A stretch of DNA of 9,531 nucleotides from an uncultured Muribaculaceae bacterium (GCA_934590135.1 CAKTOT010000089.1:1-9531); one strand, 5' to 3'. Shown: positions 1 to 7,622, numbered from the stretch's first letter. A program made the numbers and translations. Notes: a model not told the origin generated them from the letters alone.

Positions 1-2
1 CT

Positions 3-2012
3 CTTCAATCAACCGGATGCACATGGTACGGTTTGGAGAACCAGTACATAGCTCTGGATGAAAAAGGCGTTATGATCCGCCGCTCTACAAAGTCAGACTT
101 AGACACTGAAGGCAATTACTACCGTCCTACGAGATATCTCTATTCGTATGACGCGACCACGAAGAAAGCGGTAGGCGAAACAGCTATGATTACATATAAC
201 GGCAAGACGTTCCTTGAACTGTCCAAAGACGATAACAGTACAGAGCAACACTACCGCACCCACTACATCAGCGCCGGCGGAAGCATCAAAGACGGCACCG
301 GATATGCATTACTGGCAATGAACAGGTCGGCAGATCTGTACAAAGTCCTCTTCAATGCAAACGGCACGGTGAAGGACGTAAAGGAATTCACAGCTCCTTA
401 CGAAAACGTCAAAGACGCCAAAGGAAATCCGATGGATCCTTGGGCCTCAACTGAGAACTACGCCTTCCCCATAGCCGGACGCAACGGAGCCTTTATACAC
501 GCCGTCCGCGGTATCGGTAAATGGTATGTAGACGCCAACGGCAATTACACACTGATGTACTCCGACAATGCCGATGTCACCCAGCCCGGCGGCACGACAT
601 TCACATTCAACAACGAACTTTTTGTACTGCGTCCCACATCCATCCGCAGTAACAGCCCCGGCAACTTCGTCATCGATATGGTACAGCGCAAAGCCGGCGA
701 AACCGCAGCCAACGTCGTACCCTCCAAGGACAACCTGATACCCACCGTAGCCAACAAGTTGGACGAAATCACCTCGTTCTCCGCCGGTAACTCCAACGCC
801 AGCTGGTACGGCGCCGAGTACAGCGCTGCCGACGAATGCGTCTACATCTACCAGTACGTTCCCGGCGTACGCTTTGCCAAGTACCGTCTGTACATCCGCG
901 AGCAGTACCCCGACGTGCCCCCGACATTGGACATCACCACCGGATACAACGAAGACAAGACCGATATCACCCGCTTTGACTCCAAGATCACCTGGCAGCG
1001 TCCCGGCACGGCACACGACTACGGCTTGAGCGAGAATGCCGACATCACCGTCGACCACTACGAAGTGGCACTCAAGGACAAGACCGGCAACACCATACAA
1101 GCATGGAAAGACGTCAAAGACGTCACCAAAGCCGACCACGTCTTCACCCTCGAGTACAATCAAAGCACCGCCGGCGAATACAACCTCGATTCCGAGAAAT
1201 ACACCGCCGAAATCGTGCCCATCTACAAGCGCAAAAACGGCACCATCATCCGCGGCGCCTCCAACTTCGCAGTCGACAACAACGACTATCCCGCAGCCAT
1301 AGGCGAAGTCAAGGCATACATCTACAAAGGTACGGGCAGCGCTGCCGGTATGTACCGCGTAGACCTCGACTTTGACCGCGCACTCACCGCCCAGTCCCCC
1401 GAACCGGTATCGTACTTCCTTGTCGAAGTATCCACCAACGGCGGCGAGACCTTCAGCACCCTGGGCAACTTCAACCTGCTCAAACAAGGCGAAGACTACC
1501 ACCACTACCCCGTCAATGTCACCAACGGCCAAGTGCCCGGACAATACAAATTCGGCACCACCAACGACGGCGACAGCCCCTCGGAGAAAGGCTATGCCCT
1601 TCGCGAACACGCCAACCACGCCACCGAATTCCCCTGCGTACTGTACTACTACAGCAACGCCGATCCCTCCAACTTCAAGTATCGCGTGACCGCCGTGTAC
1701 GCCTCCACAAATGCCCGCATCCGCAAGACCGCGTCCAACAACGCCGAGAACATCATCGGCGGAACCTCCGGCATCGGTGACGCCACCGGCTACAGCCTGA
1801 GCGCTTACCCCGTACCCGCCACCACCGAAGTAACCGTCACCAGCCCCGAGGCCATACGTGACATCCGCGTATTCTCGACCTCCGGTGCCGAAGTGGTACG
1901 CCTCGCCGGTGAAGAAGGCTATACCCAAAGTGTGGACATCTCCAACTTGGCTCCCGGCATGTATATGCTCGTAGTCAACGAACAGACGCCCATACGCATC
2001 ATCAAAAAGTGA
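3..2012 (+). CDS. Large secreted T9SS cargo protein with propeller-like and FN3-like domains (5' end outside window)
   Basis: The frame is open to the left edge (Trp-Tyr-Gly-Leu-Glu-Asn precedes the first possible TTG at 33), so this is the C-terminal part of a longer gene. The alignment to the paralogue downstream suggests that roughly 810 N-terminal residues are missing. About 669 residues are visible. The first ~300 resemble irregular beta-propeller strands (GIGKWYVDANGNYTLMYS, FNNELFVL, CVYIYQYVPG). Two FN3-like regions follow, from about base 910 and about base 1290. The last ~80 residues fit a T9SS type A sorting domain: YPVPATTEVTVTSP, then IRDIRVFSTSGAEVV, VDISNLAPGMYMLVV and a basic IRIIKK end. 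Known biology: such tails direct Sec-exported proteins through the T9SS and are usually removed on surface attachment or release. No catalytic motif is seen and the function is unknown. The left part (about 33-450) is more AT-rich and diverges from the paralogue. The gene ends in TGA, with a terminator about 190 bases further on. Confidence 0.9.
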   Translation, partial: LQSTGCTWYGLENQYIALDEKGVMIRRSTKSDLDTEGNYYRPTRYLYSYDATTKKAVGETAMITYNGKTFLELSKDDNSTEQHYRTHYISAGGSIKDGTGYALLAMNRSADLYKVLFNANGTVKDVKEFTAPYENVKDAKGNPMDPWASTENYAFPIAGRNGAFIHAVRGIGKWYVDANGNYTLMYSDNADVTQPGGTTFTFNNELFVLRPTSIRSNSPGNFVIDMVQRKAGETAANVVPSKDNLIPTVANKLDEITSFSAGNSNASWYGAEYSAADECVYIYQYVPGVRFAKYRLYIREQYPDVPPTLDITTGYNEDKTDITRFDSKITWQRPGTAHDYGLSENADITVDHYEVALKDKTGNTIQAWKDVKDVTKADHVFTLEYNQSTAGEYNLDSEKYTAEIVPIYKRKNGTIIRGASNFAVDNNDYPAAIGEVKAYIYKGTGSAAGMYRVDLDFDRALTAQSPEPVSYFLVEVSTNGGETFSTLGNFNLLKQGEDYHHYPVNVTNGQVPGQYKFGTTNDGDSPSEKGYALREHANHATEFPCVLYYYSNADPSNFKYRVTAVYASTNARIRKTASNNAENIIGGTSGIGDATGYSLSAYPVPATTEVTVTSPEAIRDIRVFSTSGAEVVRLAGEEGYTQSVDISNLAPGMYMLVVNEQTPIRIIKK

Positions 2013-2056
2013 CAATGTGATTGTTTGTACCGGCTTACGGCCGGCACATAGCTGCC

Positions 2057-2090
2057 GGGGACGACTCGCAGTTTGAGCGAGTCCTGCCCC
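2057..2090 (+). other. Stem-loop in the 3' UTR of the first cargo gene
   Basis: GACTCGC (2063-2069) and GCGAGTC (2077-2083) form a perfect 7-bp stem with a 7-base loop. GGGG (2057-2060) and CCCC (2087-2090) can extend it across a small internal loop. No T-tract follows, so it is not a standard intrinsic terminator. It may protect the 3' end or contribute to termination together with the hairpin at 2204. A smaller possible stem (CCGGC 2030-2034 with GCCGG 2040-2044) lies just before it. Confidence 0.5.
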
Positions 2091-2203
2091 GACTACATAG
2101 ATGAGTAATTATTGATTATTCGTACCGCAGTGATGCAGCACTAAATTAAACACTGGAAAAAAAGTGATTGATCAACCTGAAATGTAGAATGCAATATTGT
2201 TAA

Positions 2204-2245
2204 GGGCTCCGCCGACCGTAGAGGTTAGCGGAGCTCGTTTTTTTT
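2204..2245 (+). terminator. Intrinsic terminator of the first cargo gene
   Basis: The left arm GGGCTCCGCCGACC (2204-2217) pairs with the right arm GGTTAGCGGAGCTC (2223-2236) across a 5-base loop. The pairing includes GCTCCGC/GCGGAGC and ACC/GGT, with one C-A mismatch and two G-T wobbles. One G and then eight Ts (2238-2245) follow, the classic rho-independent layout. It isolates the upstream gene from the downstream paralogue. The same 14-base left arm recurs downstream of the second gene. Confidence 0.9.
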
Positions 2246-2336
2246 CAGGGGCGTCAAAATCGCAAGCCCGGTAGCCGGATGTGACAAAATCGTAGGACCT
2301 ACTGTTAAGCTCCAAGTTCTCTAAACAATTCCGCTC

Positions 2337-2368
2337 TCGGAATAATTACACATTAGGCATTATTCCGA
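2337..2368. repeat. Perfect 10-bp inverted repeat, possible operator
   Basis: TCGGAATAAT (2337-2346) and ATTATTCCGA (2359-2368) are exact reverse complements separated by 12 bases. The centre lies about 110 bases upstream of the predicted -7 box at 2465. Its arms contain the ATTATTC heptamer that recurs through this intergenic region. It could bind a dimeric regulator or form an RNA stem. No regulator is identifiable from this window. Confidence 0.55.
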
Positions 2369-2387
2369 CATTCCACATTATACGGAG

Positions 2388-2433
2388 GTGATTATTCGCG
2401 ATGTGATTATTCGCAAAAAATGTGATTTTCGGC
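2388..2433 (+). repeat. Direct repeats GTGATTATTCGC upstream of the promoter
   Basis: GTGATTATTCGC occurs exactly at 2388-2399 and 2403-2414 (period 15). A degenerate third copy, GTGATTTTCGGC, lies at 2422-2433. The array ends four bases before the candidate -33 TTTG, a position suited to an activator or repressor site. The core GATTATTCG also occurs at 2114-2122. Confidence 0.5.
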
Positions 2434-2437
2434 ATAG

Positions 2438-2472
2438 TTTGTGCTGTAATTCGGGAATAATGCTTAACTTTG
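2438..2472 (+). promoter_or_regulatory. Bacteroidetes-type promoter upstream of the second cargo gene
   Basis: TAACTTTG at 2465-2472 matches the Bacteroidetes primary-sigma -7 consensus TAnnTTTG exactly and is followed by CA, as is common for such promoters. A TTTG at 2438-2441 is a candidate -33 element, with 23 bases between the two. The expected transcript start is near 2480. The first substantial gene downstream starts at 3066, implying a leader of about 585 bases unless a nearer promoter is used. A weaker match (GATATTTG, 2728-2735) could be a second start site. Confidence 0.6.
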
Positions 2473-2499
2473 CAGCCTAAACAGGCTCAAAAGCTTGAT

Positions 2500-2559
2500 A
2501 TTGCATAGCATTACAGCGTATTACACAGTATTGCATAGTATTACACAGTATTGCATAAT
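2500..2559 (+). repeat. 10-bp tandem repeat, six units (consensus ATTRCAYAGT)
   Basis: Six contiguous 10-base units: ATTGCATAGC, ATTACAGCGT, ATTACACAGT, ATTGCATAGT, ATTACACAGT, ATTGCATAAT. The last four form two 20-base units that differ at one position. The array starts about 20 bases after the predicted transcript start, so it should lie in the 5' UTR. The period equals about one DNA helical turn. It may be a set of in-phase protein sites or a length-variable tract. Confidence 0.85.
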
Positions 2560-2569
2560 ACTTAAAAAG

Positions 2570-2614
2570 ATGTATTTGTCGCGGACCTATGACATCCGCG
2601 AATCGGTTTCCTAA
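2570..2614 (+). CDS. Possible 14-codon upstream ORF in the leader
   Basis: An ATG at 2570 preceded by an A-rich run (CTTAAAAAG, like many Bacteroidetes start contexts) opens a frame encoding MYLSRTYDIRESVS and ends in TAA at 2612. It begins 10 bases after the 10-bp repeat array. It contains the arms of a 6-bp hairpin (CGCGGA 2580-2585, TCCGCG 2595-2600). A GC-rich stem (GCCTCC/GGAGGC, 2617-2633) follows directly. That order resembles a leader peptide with a downstream attenuating structure, but a 14-codon ORF can occur by chance and no regulatory codon run is seen. Confidence 0.2.
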   Translation: MYLSRTYDIRESVS

Positions 2615-3017
2615 AAGCCTCCACGCGGGAGGCCATCCTACGACATTCCCGGAGTATCCGGTCCGAGGCACACGTAAGGCTCACGCCGACGTTGTCCGCG
2701 AGATAGCTCCGCGGCACTACACAAAATGATATTTGCAAAGCACGCCGTCCATCCGTACTTATGGCAATGCGTGCGTACGTACATCCTCGACCTGTACGAG
2801 GCATCACACTTGTCCGAAGTCTTGACACTTGCCCCAACGGCATCCGACAAGGGCTGACACCTACCGACAGAGACAGCACAAAGCGCACACACAAGGCACA
2901 CATACGCCAAGCGATGCATACCACAACAGCGATGCACCGCGCAAAGCGTACAACGCGACGCGCAAGGCACCACACGATGAGTCCCGAAGCGGACAACGAT
3001 AAATATGGAGTATTTTG
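2615..3017 (+). other. Long GC-rich leader / intergenic stretch with no convincing gene
   Basis: No ORF here looks real: the candidates on both strands are rich in Cys or in Arg/His/Thr and lack family signatures. Visible structure includes a GCCTCC/GGAGGC hairpin (2617-2622 with 2628-2633), a CCTCG/CGAGG stem (2785-2789 with 2797-2801) and the palindrome GTACGTAC (2775-2782). AGCGATGCA is repeated at 2910 and 2928. CA-rich sequence with CAAAGCG and CAAGGCAC occurs twice, at about 2880-2905 and 2941-2975. If the promoter at 2465 is used, all of this is transcribed as 5' UTR. I recognise no known riboswitch, tRNA or other structured RNA in it. Confidence 0.5.
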
Positions 3018-3061
3018 ACTACATTTCATACACATCGAACAATCATTAACTACATTTCATA
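3018..3061 (+). repeat. 13-bp direct repeat at the start of the second cargo gene
   Basis: ACTACATTTCATA occurs at 3018-3030 and again at 3049-3061, 31 bases apart. The second copy ends four bases before the chosen ATG at 3066. Each copy contains TAcaTTTc, one mismatch from the -7 consensus, so an alternative short-leader promoter is conceivable but weak. Confidence 0.6.
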
Positions 3062-3065
3062 TATT

Positions 3066-6000
3066 ATGAGATTCAAAAAAGCATTCTTCACACTGATGGC
3101 GAGCATCTTGGCGCTCGGCTCCTCGGTCGGAGCTTACGCCGAAGCCTTCACCATCCCCGCAGGGGCTACCACCTACTGCGCAAAAAACGCCTCGCCGGTC
3201 AACGCCTGGTGGCCCAACAACGGCAACACCACCGGCAACGACTCGTATAGTGCCGCCGGCTTGGCCGTAGTCAACGACAAATTGTGGGTACTGACCATGA
3301 ACGGCAACTACAACGACCTTAGCACCTACAAGCTTAAAATCCTCAACAGCACCACCTTCGCCCAAGAAGGCGAGGCAAGCCTGAGCGGCGTAGACAATAC
3401 CACCGCCAACCAGCTTTTCCCTCTATATGACCTCACCCGCATGGGCAATGCCGTCATATCAATGAATCGGCCCTATCACCGTTATTGTCCGCTCAAAATC
3501 TACTGCTGGGAATCGACAGGAGCGCCCACACTGCTTTTCAACGACAAAATATCCAACTATGTAGACGACTCATCAACTCCCGGTCTGAACCCATTTCAAG
3601 GTCTCGGCGCCATCGGCACGCCCGATGACGGCAAAATCTACATAGCCGCTCAACGCAACCTCTCTACTATTATCAACCGCGTAATAGTCCTTACTATTAA
3701 AAGCAAAAAGACTACCGCCGTCCAAGAAGTAACATTGAGTCAAGAGCTTGCCTACACCAATATAAACATTGAGCCGATGGAAGACGGCAGCTTTTGGATT
3801 AAACAATTCGATAGCACCTACGGCATACACTTCGATGCCAACGGCAACAAAATCGAAGAGTTGTCAAGCAACGGCATAGGCGCGGTCTACGGCATAGGCC
3901 AACGCTTCTTCACCTTCAAAGGGCGCAAACTGGCTCTGAATATGAACTGCTCCAACGGCTCGACGACGCCCAAGTTGTCCCTCATAGACTACACAGACGG
4001 CGTGACCAACGCAAAGAATATTATCACCGATGCCCAGCCGACACTCTCGACCAACGACATAACCGGTTTCGGTTTCACCTTCTGCGACTACGACATCAAG
4101 TCGGCAGACCGCAATCTGGTGCTCTACGGCGTAGACCCCGACGGCGGCATAGTCCGCGTCGAGTACAAAGACGACAAGCGGCCGGCCAACGTGACCGACT
4201 TCACAGCCAAGGCACGGTGGGACGGCACAACACATAAGATAGACGTGATATGGAAAGCAGCCGACAAGGCCACATCTTACCGGCTATATGACTGCACCAA
4301 CTCGCCCGAGACAAAGATATATGAAGGCAACGGCACTTCCGGCACCTTCATCTTGGCCACCGGCCTGGGCAAGGCGCACCGTTTCCGCATCATAGCCGTC
4401 AACTCCGAAGGCACAAGCCCCGAGAGCACCTACGCCTCGACTTACGATGCCGGCTTCGGCAGCATCGAACTGACGGCCACAATCGACCCCACGGACGCCA
4501 CCGCCACGGCACACCTCGAATGGACCGCCCCGGCACACGGTACCGTCAAGTCTTACACCATAGTCAAGGTAATCAAGAAGACACCCGCCGACGGCACAGC
4601 CACCACCACGACACAAGACATCGCCACCGTGGCCTCGTCCGTCCGTAAATACGATGTGGCCAATTACAGCCCTCTGTCCTCCGTAACCGAGAACGGCGTG
4701 GTATGCAGCGTAGAAACCTCGCTGATGGTACGCGCCAATATGGCACAAACCATCACCACCAAAGACGGCGAAAAGACCTCCGCCGCCACCTCCAATATCG
4801 TAGCGCCCAAGGCCTCGGCAGCGCCCTATTTCACCTCCGTCAATACCTACAAGGGCCGCCGCACCGCCGCCCTGTCGTGGGAAGTAGGTTCGACAACCGA
4901 CCTCGACCACTACGAATTGTACCGCGACGGTGTCAAAATTCTGAACAAGTACAACGGCGGCTCGTATATCGACACCAACCTGCCCGACGGTACGTACTCC
5001 TATACTGTCGTGGCCTATTGGAAAGACGGCAGCGTCACTCGCTCGTCCGCAGTATCCGCCAGCATCAAGCACGCGGACGATGTATCGTCGTACATTCTTG
5101 ACACCGTCTACAACTACCCCATCATGACCGAAACCGAGTGGAACAACGCCGGCAAGCCTGCCGATGCAGTAGTGGCCAAAGGACAATTTGCCAACGCCAA
5201 GACGCCCGTCGGCGCATACGGCGCTCCCGGCGACATATACCGTCAGGCTCAGTACTACAACGGCAAATGGTATATCGCACAGCTGACCGCCCGCACCGAG
5301 CTATCCTCCGGCGGCAATTATATCCCCAACAACTGGCTGGACGGAAAATCAGTAGGCACCAACATCACCCAAGCCGAAGCTCAGGCTCTTTACGCCAAAT
5401 GGCGTGGCGACTGGAACGGCGGCATCAAGTCCATCGGCGCCGATGCCGCCACCATCAAGACCATCGGCGACAACCTCCACAACGAAGTCACCACCTGGGG
5501 CCTTGAAAACCAATTTGTAGCCGTAGACGAAGGCGGCAATATGTGGCGCCGCGCCATCCACTCCGGAGCCTTCGGATGGTACGATACACCCTATATAAGC
5601 AACGAGGCCGACGGCGTCAAAGTCACTAACTCGCCGTACTACCGTCCGACGGCATTCGTGCACGGCAATCTGGGCGAAACCGCCAAACTCACATACAACA
5701 ACAAGAGCTTCTACGAATGGGAGCAAGCCTTTGTCACATCCGATGCCGGCAAAGCCACAGTATCTGACTTCAACACCAAATACCCCGCCCAAAAATTGTC
5801 TTGCGACAACGCTCTCCAGTACTACCGTACGCACTACATCTCGGCCGGCGGTAACGCCTCCAACGGCACCGGCTTCCTGCTGATGTCCATGAACCGCACA
5901 GCCGACGTCTTCCGCATCAAGATGAACGGCGGCAGCTTCACATCCATAGACAAGCTCACCGCCCCCATCAGCGAAGTTACGGCCCTCGGCCGCGACGTCA

Positions 6001-7568
6001 ACACCCTGGCCTCCACCGAGAACTACTCCTTCCCCGTGGCCGGACGCCAAGCCTTTATACAGACCGTCCGCGGCATCGGCACATGGTATGTAGATGCCAA
6101 CGGCAAGTACACCCTGATGTTCTCGAACACGGCCGACGTCACCCAGTGCGGCGGCGTAACCTTCACGTACAACAACGAGTTCTTTGTACTGCACCCCACG
6201 ACTATCAACAGCAACAGCCCCGGCAACTTCCGTATCGATATAGCCCAATGCAAGAACGGCGAGACAGCCGCCACGGTCGTGCCCTCCAAGGACAACCTTA
6301 TGCCCACCGTAGCCAATAAGTTGGACGAAAGCATCCAGTTCGATGCCGGCAACTCCAACGCCAGCTGGTACGGAGCCGAATACAACCAAGCCGAGAACTG
6401 CATATACATCTACCAGTACGTCCCCGGCGTGCGCTTTGCCAAGTATCGCCTGTACATCCGCGAGCAGTATCCCGATGTGCCCCCGACATTGGCCATCACC
6501 ACCGGATACAACGATGCCAAGACCGACATCACCCGCTTTGACTCCAAGATTACCTGGCAACGTCCCGGCTCGGCACACGACTATGGTCTGAGCGAAAACG
6601 CCGACATCACCGTCGACCACTACGAAGTGACGCTCAAGGACAAAAACAGCAACGTCATCAAAACCTGGAATCAGGCCGATGTCAAAGACAAATCTCACAC
6701 CTTCACCATCAGCTACAACCAAAACGACAAGAAAGAGTATTTCATTGATTCCGAGAAGTACACCGCCGAAATCGTGCCCATCTACAAGCGTAAAGACGGC
6801 ACCGTCATCCGCGGCGCCTCCAACTTCGCAGTCGACAACAACGACTATCCCGCAGCCATAGGCGAGGCCAATGCCTACATCTACCAAGGCTCGGGCAGCG
6901 CCAAGGGTGCCTACCGCGTAGACCTTGACTTCAATCGCGCCCTGCCCGCCCAGTCCTCCGAACCGGTATCGTACTTCCTTGTCGAAGTATCCACCGACGG
7001 CGGCAAGAACTACAGCACCCTGAGCAACTTCAACCTGCTCAAACAGGGCGAAGACTACCACTACTATCCCGTAGCCGTCACCAACGGCCAAGTGCCCGGA
7101 CAATACAAATTCGGCACCACCGCCGCCGACAGCCCCTCGGAAAAAGGCTACGCCATGCGCGAGCAGGCCAACCTCGGCACCGACCACAAGTGCGTACTAT
7201 ACTACTACTCCAACGCCAACCCGTCTAACTACAAGTACCGTATCACCGCCGTATACGCCTCCACCAACGCACGCATTCGCAAGACGGCAAATACAACAGC
7301 CGCCAACGTCATTGCCGGAACATCCGGCATAGGTGACGCAACGGGTTACGTCCTGAGCGCCTACCCCGTACCCGCCACCACCGAAGTGACCGTCACCAGC
7401 CCCGAGGCCATACGTGACATCCGCTTATTCTCCACCTCCGGTGCCGAAGTAGTACGCGTAGCCGGCGAAGAAGGATACACCCAGAGTGTAGACATCTCCA
7501 CCCTTGCTTCCGGCGTGTATATGCTCGTAGTCAACGAACAGACACCCATACGCATCATCAAAAAATAA
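3066..7568 (+). CDS. Secreted 1500-aa T9SS cargo protein with duplicated propeller-like/FN3-like modules
   Basis: The ATG at 3066 is preferred over an in-frame TTG at 3015 because it gives a clean Sec signal peptide: MRFKK, a hydrophobic stretch to about residue 22, then AYA before Glu26. The approximate order is a propeller-like region (26-370), FN3-like domains (371-462, 463-580, 584-672), a second propeller-like region (678-1137), FN3-like domains (1138-1260, 1262-1420) and a T9SS type A tail (1420-1500; YPVPATTEVTVTSP, VDISTLASGVYMLVV, IRIIKK). Expected path: Sec export, T9SS passage of the outer membrane, then tail cleavage and surface anchoring or release. No catalytic residues are recognised; adhesion or glycan/protein binding is only a guess from the domain types. 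It is closely related to the upstream gene from about residue 960 onward and has an extra stretch of about 24 residues near base 5715. The DNA at 3661-3720 is AT-rich compared with the rest. It has its own terminator. Confidence 0.95.
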   Translation: MRFKKAFFTLMASILALGSSVGAYAEAFTIPAGATTYCAKNASPVNAWWPNNGNTTGNDSYSAAGLAVVNDKLWVLTMNGNYNDLSTYKLKILNSTTFAQEGEASLSGVDNTTANQLFPLYDLTRMGNAVISMNRPYHRYCPLKIYCWESTGAPTLLFNDKISNYVDDSSTPGLNPFQGLGAIGTPDDGKIYIAAQRNLSTIINRVIVLTIKSKKTTAVQEVTLSQELAYTNINIEPMEDGSFWIKQFDSTYGIHFDANGNKIEELSSNGIGAVYGIGQRFFTFKGRKLALNMNCSNGSTTPKLSLIDYTDGVTNAKNIITDAQPTLSTNDITGFGFTFCDYDIKSADRNLVLYGVDPDGGIVRVEYKDDKRPANVTDFTAKARWDGTTHKIDVIWKAADKATSYRLYDCTNSPETKIYEGNGTSGTFILATGLGKAHRFRIIAVNSEGTSPESTYASTYDAGFGSIELTATIDPTDATATAHLEWTAPAHGTVKSYTIVKVIKKTPADGTATTTTQDIATVASSVRKYDVANYSPLSSVTENGVVCSVETSLMVRANMAQTITTKDGEKTSAATSNIVAPKASAAPYFTSVNTYKGRRTAALSWEVGSTTDLDHYELYRDGVKILNKYNGGSYIDTNLPDGTYSYTVVAYWKDGSVTRSSAVSASIKHADDVSSYILDTVYNYPIMTETEWNNAGKPADAVVAKGQFANAKTPVGAYGAPGDIYRQAQYYNGKWYIAQLTARTELSSGGNYIPNNWLDGKSVGTNITQAEAQALYAKWRGDWNGGIKSIGADAATIKTIGDNLHNEVTTWGLENQFVAVDEGGNMWRRAIHSGAFGWYDTPYISNEADGVKVTNSPYYRPTAFVHGNLGETAKLTYNNKSFYEWEQAFVTSDAGKATVSDFNTKYPAQKLSCDNALQYYRTHYISAGGNASNGTGFLLMSMNRTADVFRIKMNGGSFTSIDKLTAPISEVTALGRDVNTLASTENYSFPVAGRQAFIQTVRGIGTWYVDANGKYTLMFSNTADVTQCGGVTFTYNNEFFVLHPTTINSNSPGNFRIDIAQCKNGETAATVVPSKDNLMPTVANKLDESIQFDAGNSNASWYGAEYNQAENCIYIYQYVPGVRFAKYRLYIREQYPDVPPTLAITTGYNDAKTDITRFDSKITWQRPGSAHDYGLSENADITVDHYEVTLKDKNSNVIKTWNQADVKDKSHTFTISYNQNDKKEYFIDSEKYTAEIVPIYKRKDGTVIRGASNFAVDNNDYPAAIGEANAYIYQGSGSAKGAYRVDLDFNRALPAQSSEPVSYFLVEVSTDGGKNYSTLSNFNLLKQGEDYHYYPVAVTNGQVPGQYKFGTTAADSPSEKGYAMREQANLGTDHKCVLYYYSNANPSNYKYRITAVYASTNARIRKTANTTAANVIAGTSGIGDATGYVLSAYPVPATTEVTVTSPEAIRDIRLFSTSGAEVVRVAGEEGYTQSVDISTLASGVYMLVVNEQTPIRIIKK

Positions 7569-7622
7569 CACCTAATCGAATCCGGACGGCCAAATCCCGA
7601 TAGCCGCGTCACAGCAGACATA

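Noticed and set aside
33..35. TTG at 33 as the true start of the first gene
   Set aside because: The frame stays open to the window edge and the upstream codons continue a propeller-like region equivalent to residues ~800-812 of the paralogue, so the gene is cut by the window, not truncated in the genome as far as can be seen.
447..2015. 522-codon open frame on the minus strand
   Set aside because: It lies wholly antisense to the first cargo gene, whose frame has clear domain signatures and a close paralogue. The minus frame is Gly/Val-rich and featureless, as expected when GC-rich codon choice avoids TTA, CTA and TCA in the sense frame.
2500..2559. CRISPR array
   Set aside because: The 10-bp units are contiguous and have no spacers; no cas genes are present.
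2761..3018. 85-codon plus-strand ORF just upstream of the second cargo gene
   Set aside because: It is Arg/His/Thr-rich and low in hydrophobic residues, and looks like translated CA-rich repeat sequence; no motif is recognised.
2562..3035. 157-codon minus-strand ORF in the intergenic region
   Set aside because: It is Cys/Arg/Val-rich with no family signature and no Bacteroidetes promoter was noticed for it. An overlapping alternative minus frame is equally open, which suggests composition rather than coding.
3015..3065. TTG at 3015 as start of the second cargo gene
   Set aside because: It would place 17 polar residues before the signal peptide. The ATG at 3066 gives a textbook signal sequence directly.
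4284..5186. 300-codon open frame on the minus strand
   Set aside because: It is antisense to FN3-like coding sequence, with shadow-like Gly/Val/Arg composition and no recognisable motif.
5349..7187. 612-codon open frame on the minus strand
   Set aside because: It is the same antisense shadow in the second cargo gene; its similarity to the 447-2015 minus frame only reflects paralogy of the sense strand.
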